NCBI GenBank assembly: GCA_026004095.1
Contig: BPIL01000005.1
Location: forward strand, 98,930 to 162,929
Reading direction: 5' to 3'
DNA length: 64,000 nt
Origin: Meiothermus sp.
GTDB taxonomy: Bacteria > Deinococcota > Deinococci > Deinococcales > Thermaceae
The notes under the pieces were generated by a model. It did not search any database and was not told the DNA's origin. It was given only the letters and a program-made list of their open reading frames with translations. Both the position numbers and the translations under genes were made by a program. Shown one piece after another: positions 57,250-64,000 of this stretch; the stretch's first letter is position 1, and the number at the start of each line of letters is the position of its first letter.

Positions 57250-58298
57250 AAAACCCCACCACCTCGAGCGCACTGTTTCTGCGGGCAGCCTGGGGGGAAG
57301 ATACCCCCCGCGCCCCCCTCTGGCTGATGCGCCAGGCCGGGCGCTACCTGCCTGAGTACCGCGCCATCAAGGCCCGGGCCAGCTTCTGGGAGATGGTAAG
57401 AACCCCCGAGCTGGCCGCCGAGATCACCCTACAGCCCCTGCGCCGCTTTCCGCTGGACGCGGCCATCCTCTTCAGCGACATCATGACCCCCTTGCCGGCC
57501 ATGGGGGTGCCGATCGAGTTCAACCCGGGGCCGGTGGTGGCCGAGCCGCTGCGCACCCAGGCCCAGCTCGAGGCCCTGCGCCTGCCTGAAGCCCAGGAGA
57601 TCGCCCCTTACGTGGCCGAGGCCATCCGGCTGGTGCGGCGCGAGCTGGCCGGTAAGCCCGTGGCCCTCATCGGCTTTGCCGGGGCCCCCCTGACCCTGGC
57701 CACCTACCTGGTACAGGGGAGCGGCTCCAAGGACTACGAGGAATTCCGCGCCTTTCTTCGCCAGGCGCCCCACTTGGCCCACCAACTCTTACAAAAGCTC
57801 ACCGAGCTAACCATCCGCTACCTGCGGATGCAGATCGAGGCCGGGGCCGAGGCCGTTCAGCTTTTCGATTCCTGGGCCGGTCTGCACGACCCGGATACCT
57901 ACCGCACCTTTGGCCTGCCCTACAACCAGCGCGTCCTGTCGGCCCTGGCCGGCCTGGGTGTGCCGCGCATCTACCTGGCGGTGGGGGCCTCGCACCTCTA
58001 CCCCTTGCTGGCCCTGCTGCCCTGCGAGGCGGTGAGCGTGGACTGGCGCCTGAGCCTGGCCCAGGTGCGCCCCTTCTTCCCGGCCCACACCCTGCAGGGC
58101 AACCTCGACCCGGCGGTCTTGCTGGCCCCGCTCGAGGTCATTACCCAGGAAGCCCACAAGGTGCTCAGGGCTGGTCTAGGCGGCCCCCACATCTTCAACC
58201 TGGGCCATGGGGTGATTCGCACCACCCCCCCAGAACACGTGGCCCACTTGGTCGAGGTGGTGCATCAGTTCAACCGACACAGCGAGGAACCGGCATGA
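57246..58298 (+). CDS. hemE: Uroporphyrinogen decarboxylase
   Basis: 350 residues converting uroporphyrinogen III to coproporphyrinogen III. APLWLMRQAGRYLPEYR is the signature, ILFSDIMTPLPAMGVP contains the catalytic Asp, and FAGAPLTLATYLVQG and GNLDPAVLLAP are typical. The start is TTG at 57246 with AAGGAG at 57235-57240, overlapping the regulator stop. It overlaps hemQ by 4 bases. Confidence 0.97.
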   Translation: MKNPTTSSALFLRAAWGEDTPRAPLWLMRQAGRYLPEYRAIKARASFWEMVRTPELAAEITLQPLRRFPLDAAILFSDIMTPLPAMGVPIEFNPGPVVAEPLRTQAQLEALRLPEAQEIAPYVAEAIRLVRRELAGKPVALIGFAGAPLTLATYLVQGSGSKDYEEFRAFLRQAPHLAHQLLQKLTELTIRYLRMQIEAGAEAVQLFDSWAGLHDPDTYRTFGLPYNQRVLSALAGLGVPRIYLAVGASHLYPLLALLPCEAVSVDWRLSLAQVRPFFPAHTLQGNLDPAVLLAPLEVITQEAHKVLRAGLGGPHIFNLGHGVIRTTPPEHVAHLVEVVHQFNRHSEEPA

Positions 58299-59077
58299 AC
58301 GAGAAGGAAACCCGTGAGTACAAAGAGAAGGAAACCCGGCGCATGGTCGATCTGGATCCCGCGGGCCTGGTAAGCCGCAAAGCCCCCGACCAGGCCAAAC
58401 GGCAGTTCATGAACTACGCCTTCTTCAAGCTCGACCCTGCGTTTAGAAGGCAGAGCCCCGAGTTTGTGAAGGCGGCCAAGGCCGAGTTTGCCGAGGTGTG
58501 TGAGCGCTGGGCCCAGCGGGGCGAGGGCTTTATCCTGCGCACCTACAGTCTGGTGGGCACCCGGGCTGACGTGGACTTCATGCTCTGGCGCATCAGCTTT
58601 AACGTGCCCGATTTCCAGGCCATGCAGCGCGACCTCAACCGCACCGCCCTGGCCGGCTATCTGAGCCAGCCCTACTCCTTCCTCTCCATGCAAAAGCGCT
58701 CCATCTACGTGGATCGCTTCAACCCCGAGGGCGAGGGGGTGCACCTGCTACCGGGGCAGGGCCAGTACCTGTTTGTGTATCCATTCGTCAAGACCCGGCC
58801 CTGGTACAAGCTCTCACCCCAGGCCCGCCAGGGCATGATGGACGAGCACATCTACGTTTCGGCCCCTTTTACCGGCGTAACCCTGAACACCTCCTACTCC
58901 TACGGCATCGACGACCAGGAGTTTGTGGTGGCCTTCGACTCCAACTACCCCCAGGAGTTCGTCGATCTGGTGCAGCGCCTGCGCTTTACCGAGGCCAGCC
59001 TCTACACCCTCCGCGATACCCCCATGTTTACCTGCATTAAAAAGGACATCCGCGAGGTGCTGGAGGATCTGGCCTGA
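58295..59077 (+). CDS. hemQ: Coproheme decarboxylase HemQ (chlorite dismutase family)
   Basis: 260 residues of the Cld-like fold. The N-terminal ferredoxin-like half has MNYAFFKLDPAFRR and RTYSLVGTRADVDFMLWRIS; the C-terminal half has YLFVYPFVKTRPWYKL and the proximal heme ligand His185 in MMDEHIYV. In the coproporphyrin-dependent pathway HemQ (ChdC) decarboxylates coproheme to heme b. The neighbours hemH and hemY, and the absence of hemF or hemN from this cluster, fit that pathway better than chlorite detoxification. Confidence 0.92.
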   Translation: MNEKETREYKEKETRRMVDLDPAGLVSRKAPDQAKRQFMNYAFFKLDPAFRRQSPEFVKAAKAEFAEVCERWAQRGEGFILRTYSLVGTRADVDFMLWRISFNVPDFQAMQRDLNRTALAGYLSQPYSFLSMQKRSIYVDRFNPEGEGVHLLPGQGQYLFVYPFVKTRPWYKLSPQARQGMMDEHIYVSAPFTGVTLNTSYSYGIDDQEFVVAFDSNYPQEFVDLVQRLRFTEASLYTLRDTPMFTCIKKDIREVLEDLA

Positions 59078-59101
59078 TGGCCCAAATACCGGGAGAACCC
59101 A

Positions 59102-60088
59102 ATGAACGTACTCTTAATGGCCTACGGCACCCCCTACCGGCAGGAGGAAATTGAGCCTTACTACACCGACATCCGGCGCGGGCGGCCCCCCAGCCCGGAG
59201 CTGCTGGCCGAGCTGGCCGAGCGCTACCACCTGATTGGGCGCAGCCCCCTGAGCGAGATCACCTACGCCCAGGCGGTGCGGCTCGAGGCCGCCCTGAACG
59301 CCACCCTGCCCCTCTATCCACAGCCTTTTCAGAGTTCCCCCGGCCCCCGCGTGCGCGGCCCGGCGCGGGTCTACCTGGGCACCAAGCACTGGCACCCCTT
59401 CATCGCCGAGGCGGTGCAGGCCATGGCCCAGGATGGGGTCAAGCAGGCGGTGGGCATTGTGGCGGCGCCGCACTTTTCCTCCCGCAGCATCGCCGAGTAC
59501 CGCGAAAAGGTAGAAAAAGCCCTGGCCGAACTGGGCCATCCTTTCCGCTTCCGGCTGGTGGAGGCCTACCCCGACCATCCGGGCTACATTCAGGCCCTGG
59601 CCCAGCGGGTGCTCGAGCAGGTCTGGCGGCTGCGCGAGCCGGGGCGGGCCCTTTTCCTTTTCACGGCCCACTCCATACCCGAAAAATCGGCCCAGGATGG
59701 AATCTATCAGGCCCAGGTACGCACCACCGCCAAGCGGGTGGCGCAAAAGCTGGGTCTGGCGCACTGGGACACCGCCTGGCAGTCGGCGGGCCGCACCCCA
59801 GAGCCCTGGATTGGGCCCGATGTGAACGAGCGGCTCGAGGAAGCCGCCGCCCAGGGCTACCAGGAGGTGGTGGTGACGGCGGTGGGCTTCCCCTCCGATC
59901 ACCTCGAGGTCTTCTACGACCTCGACTACGAAGCCCAGAACACCGCGGCCCGGCTGGGCCTGCGCCTGCTGCGCACCCGCAGCCTGAACGCCGACCCCGA
60001 CTACATCGAGGTGCTGCGCGACCTGGTGGTGCGGGAGTGGAATGCTTTTGAGCTGCCCAAAGCGGAAACGGCAGGACAGCATGGCTAG
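59102..60088 (+). CDS. hemH: Ferrochelatase, probably coproporphyrin type
   Basis: 328 residues. LLMAYGTPYRQEEIEPYYTDIR, the catalytic His block VAAPHFSSRSIAEY, FTAHSIPE and FPSDHLEVFYDLDYEA with its Glu are conserved. It inserts Fe2+ into a porphyrin; given HemQ, coproporphyrin III is the likely substrate (CpfC). It starts 24 bases after hemQ and overlaps hemY by 8 bases. No C-terminal membrane anchor is seen. Confidence 0.95.
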   Translation: MNVLLMAYGTPYRQEEIEPYYTDIRRGRPPSPELLAELAERYHLIGRSPLSEITYAQAVRLEAALNATLPLYPQPFQSSPGPRVRGPARVYLGTKHWHPFIAEAVQAMAQDGVKQAVGIVAAPHFSSRSIAEYREKVEKALAELGHPFRFRLVEAYPDHPGYIQALAQRVLEQVWRLREPGRALFLFTAHSIPEKSAQDGIYQAQVRTTAKRVAQKLGLAHWDTAWQSAGRTPEPWIGPDVNERLEEAAAQGYQEVVVTAVGFPSDHLEVFYDLDYEAQNTAARLGLRLLRTRSLNADPDYIEVLRDLVVREWNAFELPKAETAGQHG

Positions 60089-61460
60089 CGTGGTGGTGGT
60101 GGGGGGTGGGGCGGCGGGCCTTTCGACGGCCTATTACCTGCACCAGGCCGCACCGCATCTGCACATCACCCTGCTCGAGGCCGATGCCCGCCTGGGCGGG
60201 AAAATAACCACCGTCGCCGAGCAGGGCTTTGTGCTGGAGGGCGGCCCCGATGCGGTGGTGCGCTACAAGCCCTGGGCCCTGGAGCTGATGCACCAGCTCG
60301 GCCTGGAGAACCAGATTGTGGGCACAAAACCCGCCCACCCCTCGGCCCTGATTCACGACGGGCGTGAGGCCCTGCCCATCCCCGCCGGGCTGCAAATGGT
60401 TATACCCGGCGACCTGAAGGCGCTGGCCCAAAGCCCGCTCCTGAGCCCTTTTGGTAAGGCTCGAGCGGCCCTCGAGCTGCTCCTGCCCAAAGGAACGCCG
60501 GACGACGAACCCTTCGGTGCCTTTATCGAGCGCAGGCTGGGCCGGCAGGTCTGGGAGCGGCTGGTGGCCCCGCTCTCGGGTGGCATCTACGGCGGCGACC
60601 CCTACGAGCTTTCTACCCTGGCGGCCTTCCCCCAGCTCAAGGCCCTCGAGCAGCAGCATGGCAGCCTGATCCGGGGGGCCATAAAGCAGCGCAAAGCGCG
60701 CGGCAGCCGCGAAAAGGGGCAGCTCTTCGCCTCGCTCGAGGGCGGCCTGGGCAGGCTGGTCGAGGCTATACAGGCCCGCCTGGGCCGGATAGAGATCAGG
60801 CTCAACACCACGGTGGTCGCCCTGGAGCGCTCCGGTGGCTGGCGCATCCACACTACCCAGGGAAGCCTCCAGGCCGACGCGCTGGTGCTGGCGACCCCGG
60901 CCCCCATCACCGGACGCCTGCTCGAGCCCCTTCACCCTGAGGCCGCCGCTGCCTTGCGACAGATTCCCTACGGCCCCTCCTCAACCGTCACCTTCGCCTT
61001 TGCCAAAGAGAAGCTACCGCCCCGGGTGGGCCACGGCATGCTCATGGCCGCCCACCGCGGTTTCAGCGTGCGCGGTTTCACCTGGGCCGACCAGAAGTGG
61101 CCGGGCCGTGCCCCCGAAGGCTACGCCCTGGTGCGCGCTTATTTTTCCGGCCTGGAGGCCAGTCAAGAAGAGCTGACCCAGCTTGCCCTGCGCGACCTGG
61201 CCCGTCTGTGGGGCCAGGTGCCCGAACCTTTGCACACCTGGGTATTCCGCTGGCCCGAGGGCCTGCCCCGCTACACGGTGGGCCACCGCGAGCGCGTAGC
61301 CCAGGCCCTCAAAGCCGAAGAGTTATCGGGCCTGTTTCTGGTTGGCGCGGCCTACCAGGGGGTGGGACTCCCCGAGGTGATTCGGATGGGCCAGGAAGTG
61401 GCCGAACGGGTGCTGGCGTACACCGGCGCGCAGGCGCGGGATGGGGCGCCTGTAGGGTGA
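60081..61460 (+). CDS. hemY: Coproporphyrinogen/protoporphyrinogen oxidase HemY type
   Basis: 459 residues of an FAD enzyme. VVVVGGGAAGLSTAYYLHQ and LEADARLGGKITTV bind FAD. GFVLEGGPDAVV, LSGGIYGGDPYELS and the C-terminal GLFLVGAAYQGVGLPEVIRMG are characteristic of HemY. With HemQ in the operon it probably oxidises coproporphyrinogen III to coproporphyrin III (CgoX). The ATG at 60081 is chosen; the frame from 60042 reads through the hemH end. Last gene before an intrinsic terminator. Confidence 0.95.
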   Translation: MASVVVVGGGAAGLSTAYYLHQAAPHLHITLLEADARLGGKITTVAEQGFVLEGGPDAVVRYKPWALELMHQLGLENQIVGTKPAHPSALIHDGREALPIPAGLQMVIPGDLKALAQSPLLSPFGKARAALELLLPKGTPDDEPFGAFIERRLGRQVWERLVAPLSGGIYGGDPYELSTLAAFPQLKALEQQHGSLIRGAIKQRKARGSREKGQLFASLEGGLGRLVEAIQARLGRIEIRLNTTVVALERSGGWRIHTTQGSLQADALVLATPAPITGRLLEPLHPEAAAALRQIPYGPSSTVTFAFAKEKLPPRVGHGMLMAAHRGFSVRGFTWADQKWPGRAPEGYALVRAYFSGLEASQEELTQLALRDLARLWGQVPEPLHTWVFRWPEGLPRYTVGHRERVAQALKAEELSGLFLVGAAYQGVGLPEVIRMGQEVAERVLAYTGAQARDGAPVG

Positions 61461-61488
61461 AAGAGGGTAAATTTTGGGGGTAAAACGC

Positions 61489-61519
61489 AACCGGAGGCCA
61501 CACCCGACCTCCGGTTTTT
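61489..61519 (+). terminator. Terminator of the heme operon
   Basis: AACCGGAGG (61489-61497) pairs with CCTCCGGTT (61508-61516), loop of 10, ending in five T (61515-61519). Confidence 0.85.
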
Positions 61520-61530
61520 GCCTCCTGGAC

Positions 61531-61578
61531 TGGCGCGCCCGGGAGGATTCGAACCCCCGACCTACCGCTTAGAAGGCC
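61531..61578 (-). other. tRNA-Arg(UCU) 3' fragment: attachment site of an integrative element
   Basis: On the minus strand this reads the 3' part of a tRNA-Arg: the anticodon loop CTTCTAA (anticodon TCT), the 3' anticodon arm, variable loop, T-arm GGGTTCGAATCC, the 3' acceptor strand and CCA. The bases before it (TTGG instead of a pairing arm) destroy the anticodon stem, and no D-arm or 5' acceptor exists. It is therefore an att-site remnant, with the recombination core at the anticodon loop, not a working tRNA. Confidence 0.85.
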
Positions 61579-61671
61579 AATCCGTAAATGTTTAGCTGTT
61601 TTGCCTTTTGTATGTTTTGCTTTCCTGGTCGTATTTTTGACAGATTCGATTTTTTGCTACTTCCAGTTTTC

Positions 61672-62796
61672 TTAGGTAAGCCTCTGTTTTTGTAGGTGTA
61701 ATAAGGTGTCAAGGTTCAGTGCTGCCTGCCGCCGGTCTTCTTCTTGTAAGTGTTGGTATATCCGAAGGGTTAGGGCGGGATCTTTGTGTCTCAAGCGGTC
61801 GGCTACCTGCTTGGGGCTAAGACCTGCCTGTAAAGCCATCGAGGTATACGTGTGTCGCAACCCATGCAAACCGATTCGTGGCACCTTTGCTTGTTCGGTT
61901 AGGGCCTGGAACGTGCGCATGACATTGCGGTAAGAGAGGGGAGTACCAACCTCCGACGGGAAAATCAGATCATGATCCAGCCAGCGCTTGGCAGTAGCCC
62001 GTTCTTCAGCCTGGCGCGTGCGATGTTCAGACAGAATGGTTTGGGTAGCAAGGTCAAGGTAGATAGGGGCCGATGATCCCAAAGTTTTGGTAGGGCCCAG
62101 GGTACGTTGCTTGGTAAGGGTGTGGCGAATCCACAATTTCTCACCTTGCCAATCCTGCCAGCGTAGGGCCATGGCTTCCCCGATACGCAATCCAGTGGTC
62201 AGCATTACGTAAAACATCGGATACAGTCGGTGGCCCTGGGCCGCTGCGAGAAATGCGCTTACCTGCTCCCGATTCCACGCCCGTGGAGGGCGCACCGTGC
62301 CGCCAGTGGGAGGGTCTACAGCGTCCATGGGGTTTGCCTCCAGAAGACCCACCCGTACCGCGTCCCGCAAAGCCGCTCGCAGGAATTGGTACAAATGGCG
62401 ACGGGTGGAAGGGGAGAGTTCCGCCAGTTCTGCAAAGCGAGCGCGGATAGCCAGCGGGGAAAGGCGGGTCAAGGGGGTGGCAGCTAGCGGCTTGAGTAAC
62501 TGCTGATAATTGCGGTAATTCTGAACGGTAGAAGGGCGTAATCCTTTGGATCGGGCGCGCTCATCCGCCCAGCGCTCGAGCCACTCGCCCAGCCGCAAGC
62601 GGGTGGGTTGAATCAGCCCATAGCCAGCCCTGGGCAACAGCCGGGCCAGGGCCTCGGCCACCTCGCGCCGGGTGCGCCCGTACACCCAGCGTTTGCGCTG
62701 CTTGCCATCCGGGCCGTAGCCGATGGTCACGAAGGCCGCCCAGCGCCCGTCCTTGCGCTGGAAGATGGAGCCTTCGCCTTTGCCGCGTCGGGGCAT
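61672..62796 (-). CDS. Tyrosine-type site-specific integrase
   Basis: 374 residues. An N-terminal AP2-like arm-binding region (GEGSIFQRKDGRWAAFVTIG), a SAM-like core-binding domain (about 65-155) and the catalytic domain with Arg204 (TTGLRIGEAMAL), His311-x-x-Arg314 (GLHGLRHTYTS), His337 and Tyr347 (LRIYQHL). All catalytic residues are present, so the element may still move. It lies 93 bases from the tRNA-Arg fragment, the usual place for an integrase that targets tRNA genes. Confidence 0.95.
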   Translation of the reverse strand: MPRRGKGEGSIFQRKDGRWAAFVTIGYGPDGKQRKRWVYGRTRREVAEALARLLPRAGYGLIQPTRLRLGEWLERWADERARSKGLRPSTVQNYRNYQQLLKPLAATPLTRLSPLAIRARFAELAELSPSTRRHLYQFLRAALRDAVRVGLLEANPMDAVDPPTGGTVRPPRAWNREQVSAFLAAAQGHRLYPMFYVMLTTGLRIGEAMALRWQDWQGEKLWIRHTLTKQRTLGPTKTLGSSAPIYLDLATQTILSEHRTRQAEERATAKRWLDHDLIFPSEVGTPLSYRNVMRTFQALTEQAKVPRIGLHGLRHTYTSMALQAGLSPKQVADRLRHKDPALTLRIYQHLQEEDRRQAALNLDTLLHLQKQRLT

Positions 62797-62801
62797 GTTA
62801 C

Positions 62802-63881
62802 TTAGTTGCCTCCACTCTCCACGATCTTCCAGCCGTCTGATTTTTTCAGTACGTACCTCATTTCAAATGGGCCGTCGGTTTTAACCTGATCCTGTTGACC
62901 AGGACATACCAAAGTCTGCTTCCAGGACTTCCGCACTGTGGCAGTGGCAACGTCCCCGCGAACGTCTATACCCAGCACCCGCATCGGCTCTTTCTCAACG
63001 GTGAAGAGGATACAACCCCGTCTTGCTCGTCGATCTATCCAGGGCTGCACCCTTGCTGAAATAAGCTCTTGGGCAGCATATTCAAACAACTGGGAAGTAT
63101 CGTTGGTGTTCAAAGCATGGCGATAGGCACGGTCATACCCTATGACCACATCTTCTGGGGATGGCTGCTCTGATGCTACCCAAACCCTCTTAAGCCCAAA
63201 AATGGCGATTGCAGCTAAGAGTGCAACCAAGAAAGCAGGTGCCCAGAACAAAAACCTAGACTTGCTTTTTGGTGCATCGGAAGTAAAGCGGGGGCGAACT
63301 TCAAGCGGGAGTGTTTTTTGCTCAGCCTGCTGTCCTAACTGGGAAGCAAAAACGGACTCCGGAGATGGAATATGAGGCACAAGCTCAAAAGTACTTTGCG
63401 GTTTAGGTAAACTAGCAGGCTTACCAAGTTCCAAACCAATTTCTTGCAAAAGTTTTTCATCTCGATAAATAGAGGCAAAGTATAACTTTTGCAACTCATG
63501 CTTAGTCCAAAGAATAGTCTTGTTGTACGCCGCCAAACGTTTAGCTGGTTCAGAAAAATCAACTGCATTGCTCATCGCTATGGAGTGATGGGCTCCGTAA
63601 GCGGCTTTTGCTGCTACAGCTTGCTGCACCGCTGAAAGTCCAATTACCTTTTCATCGTCTTGGCGGTGCTTGGCTTGAATAACATATCTGATGCCATCTG
63701 GGTTGTCTAAAACCAAGTCGCCGCCCATATCACGTGATCTTTTGGTTACATATACCTTCCAACCCAATGGCCTAAACATGCTCAACAAATCAGCAACATA
63801 AAGCTCTAAACCTTCACCATCGAGCTTTTCTAATCGTCTTGTGATGTCCGAATCTGGCTCAAATAGAGGTTCGTGCTCCAT
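62802..63881 (-). CDS. Mrr-like nuclease with TM segment and NTF2-like C-terminal domain
   Basis: 359 residues. The N-terminal restriction-endonuclease fold (about 18-130) has GEGLELYVADLL (Glu24 or 26), GGDLVLDNPDGIRYVIQAK with Asp55 and Gln69-x-Lys71, the D...QxK core of Mrr nucleases. A Pro-rich linker (150-205) leads to one TM helix (about 210-230). A C-terminal domain (about 243-357) with AYRHALNTNDTSQLFEYAAQE and VATATVRKSW looks like the NTF2/IMS fold. The nuclease would face the cytoplasm. Codon use is AT-richer than the neighbours. Defence against foreign DNA is plausible but unproven. Confidence 0.75.
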   Translation of the reverse strand: MEHEPLFEPDSDITRRLEKLDGEGLELYVADLLSMFRPLGWKVYVTKRSRDMGGDLVLDNPDGIRYVIQAKHRQDDEKVIGLSAVQQAVAAKAAYGAHHSIAMSNAVDFSEPAKRLAAYNKTILWTKHELQKLYFASIYRDEKLLQEIGLELGKPASLPKPQSTFELVPHIPSPESVFASQLGQQAEQKTLPLEVRPRFTSDAPKSKSRFLFWAPAFLVALLAAIAIFGLKRVWVASEQPSPEDVVIGYDRAYRHALNTNDTSQLFEYAAQELISARVQPWIDRRARRGCILFTVEKEPMRVLGIDVRGDVATATVRKSWKQTLVCPGQQDQVKTDGPFEMRYVLKKSDGWKIVESGGN

Positions 63882-63918
63882 AGCTAAATGTTCAAATACG
63901 AACAGGTTTGTTTTGGTT

Positions 63919-63999
63919 CATTCATCACAACCTCCCCCCCACCGGATCGTGGTAGTACACCCGCCCCACAATCCGCATCTCGGAAGGCCGCCAGGGCCG
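63919..63999 (-). CDS. 3' end of a gene cut by the window edge, LexA/S24-like tail
   Basis: The last 26 codons of a minus-strand frame entering from the right: it ends SEMRIVGRVYYHDPVGGGC-DE. The pattern I-V-G-R-V resembles the end of S24 (LexA/phage repressor) proteins, which would fit a regulator of the element, but so little is visible that this is only a suggestion. Third positions are GC-rich, which supports coding. Confidence 0.4.
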
Positions 64000-64000
64000 G

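Larger units (their letters stand above)
61531..64000. mobile_element. Integrative genetic element, one end only
   Basis: Bounded on the left by the tRNA-Arg fragment and running out of the window on the right. It holds a tyrosine integrase directed toward the att site, a nuclease-like gene and the end of another gene. The part beyond 62.8 kb is clearly lower in GC than the chromosome, and CTCGAG appears only once in the whole stretch. Cargo beyond 64 kb is not visible. Confidence 0.8.

Noticed and set aside
58295..59077. Chlorite dismutase proper
   Set aside because: The family fold is shared, but position between hemE and hemH and sequence motifs favour coproheme decarboxylase.
61531..61620. 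A working tRNA-Arg gene
   Set aside because: Only the 3' half exists; the 5' acceptor, D-arm and 5' anticodon arm are missing.

Overview
The window looks like a chromosomal segment from a thermophilic Deinococcota (Deinococcus-Thermus) bacterium of the Thermaceae, most likely Meiothermus. The reasons are high-GC coding with GC-biased third positions, many GTG/TTG starts and 4-base start/stop overlaps, proteins that read as close relatives of Thermus proteins (MetRS, RsmD, ribosomal protein L31, eukaryote-like IleRS), and a coproporphyrin-type heme gene set. The genus rests on recognition by eye, not on a search.

Layout. 1-11.1 kb holds housekeeping genes: a truncated adenosine-specific kinase, peroxiredoxin, rpiA, an ISAs1-family insertion sequence with a perfect 9-bp target duplication, metG behind a putative attenuator, aroH, rpmE, tdk, hsp20, miaA, nfo, rlpA, an M24 aminopeptidase and a secreted protein. 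11.1-15 kb holds three tandem hairpins and ileS with a T-box leader. 15-25 kb holds talC, rho, an M23/LysM peptidase, a catalytically dead and an intact M50 membrane protease in tandem, sucCD, and a large G8-domain (CEMIP/TMEM2-like) lipoprotein. 25-28.8 kb holds tRNA-Pro(CGG), twin small secreted proteins, rsmD, coaD and an aldehyde dehydrogenase.

28.8-38.7 kb is a form I (Mo-Cu) aerobic CO dehydrogenase operon in the order coxM-S-L-G-F-D-E, read leftward. It is divergent from a MocA-like cofactor cytidylyltransferase and a DAO-family oxidoreductase. After rpmI-rplT comes a leftward urate catabolic region (39.5-49.8 kb). It runs from an ABC importer through UraD, PuuD, UraH, AllC, AllB and ureidoglycine aminohydrolase to ureidoglycolate amidohydrolase, enough to take urate to glyoxylate, CO2 and ammonia. 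The first operon has a clear TTGACA/TATACT promoter with a 20-bp palindrome against its -35.

49.9-61.5 kb is a heme biosynthesis cluster: hemL leftward; hemA-C-D-B, a histidine kinase/response regulator pair, hemE-hemQ-hemH-hemY rightward. hemA ends in three 42-bp palindromic repeats. From 61.53 kb to the right edge is the end of an integrative element: a 48-bp 3' fragment of tRNA-Arg(UCU) as attachment site, a tyrosine integrase, and a membrane-anchored Mrr-type nuclease fused to a C-terminal NTF2-like domain, the best candidate here for an undescribed defence protein.

Across the native DNA the palindrome CTCGAG is strikingly frequent. I found none in the insertion sequence or in the nuclease gene.
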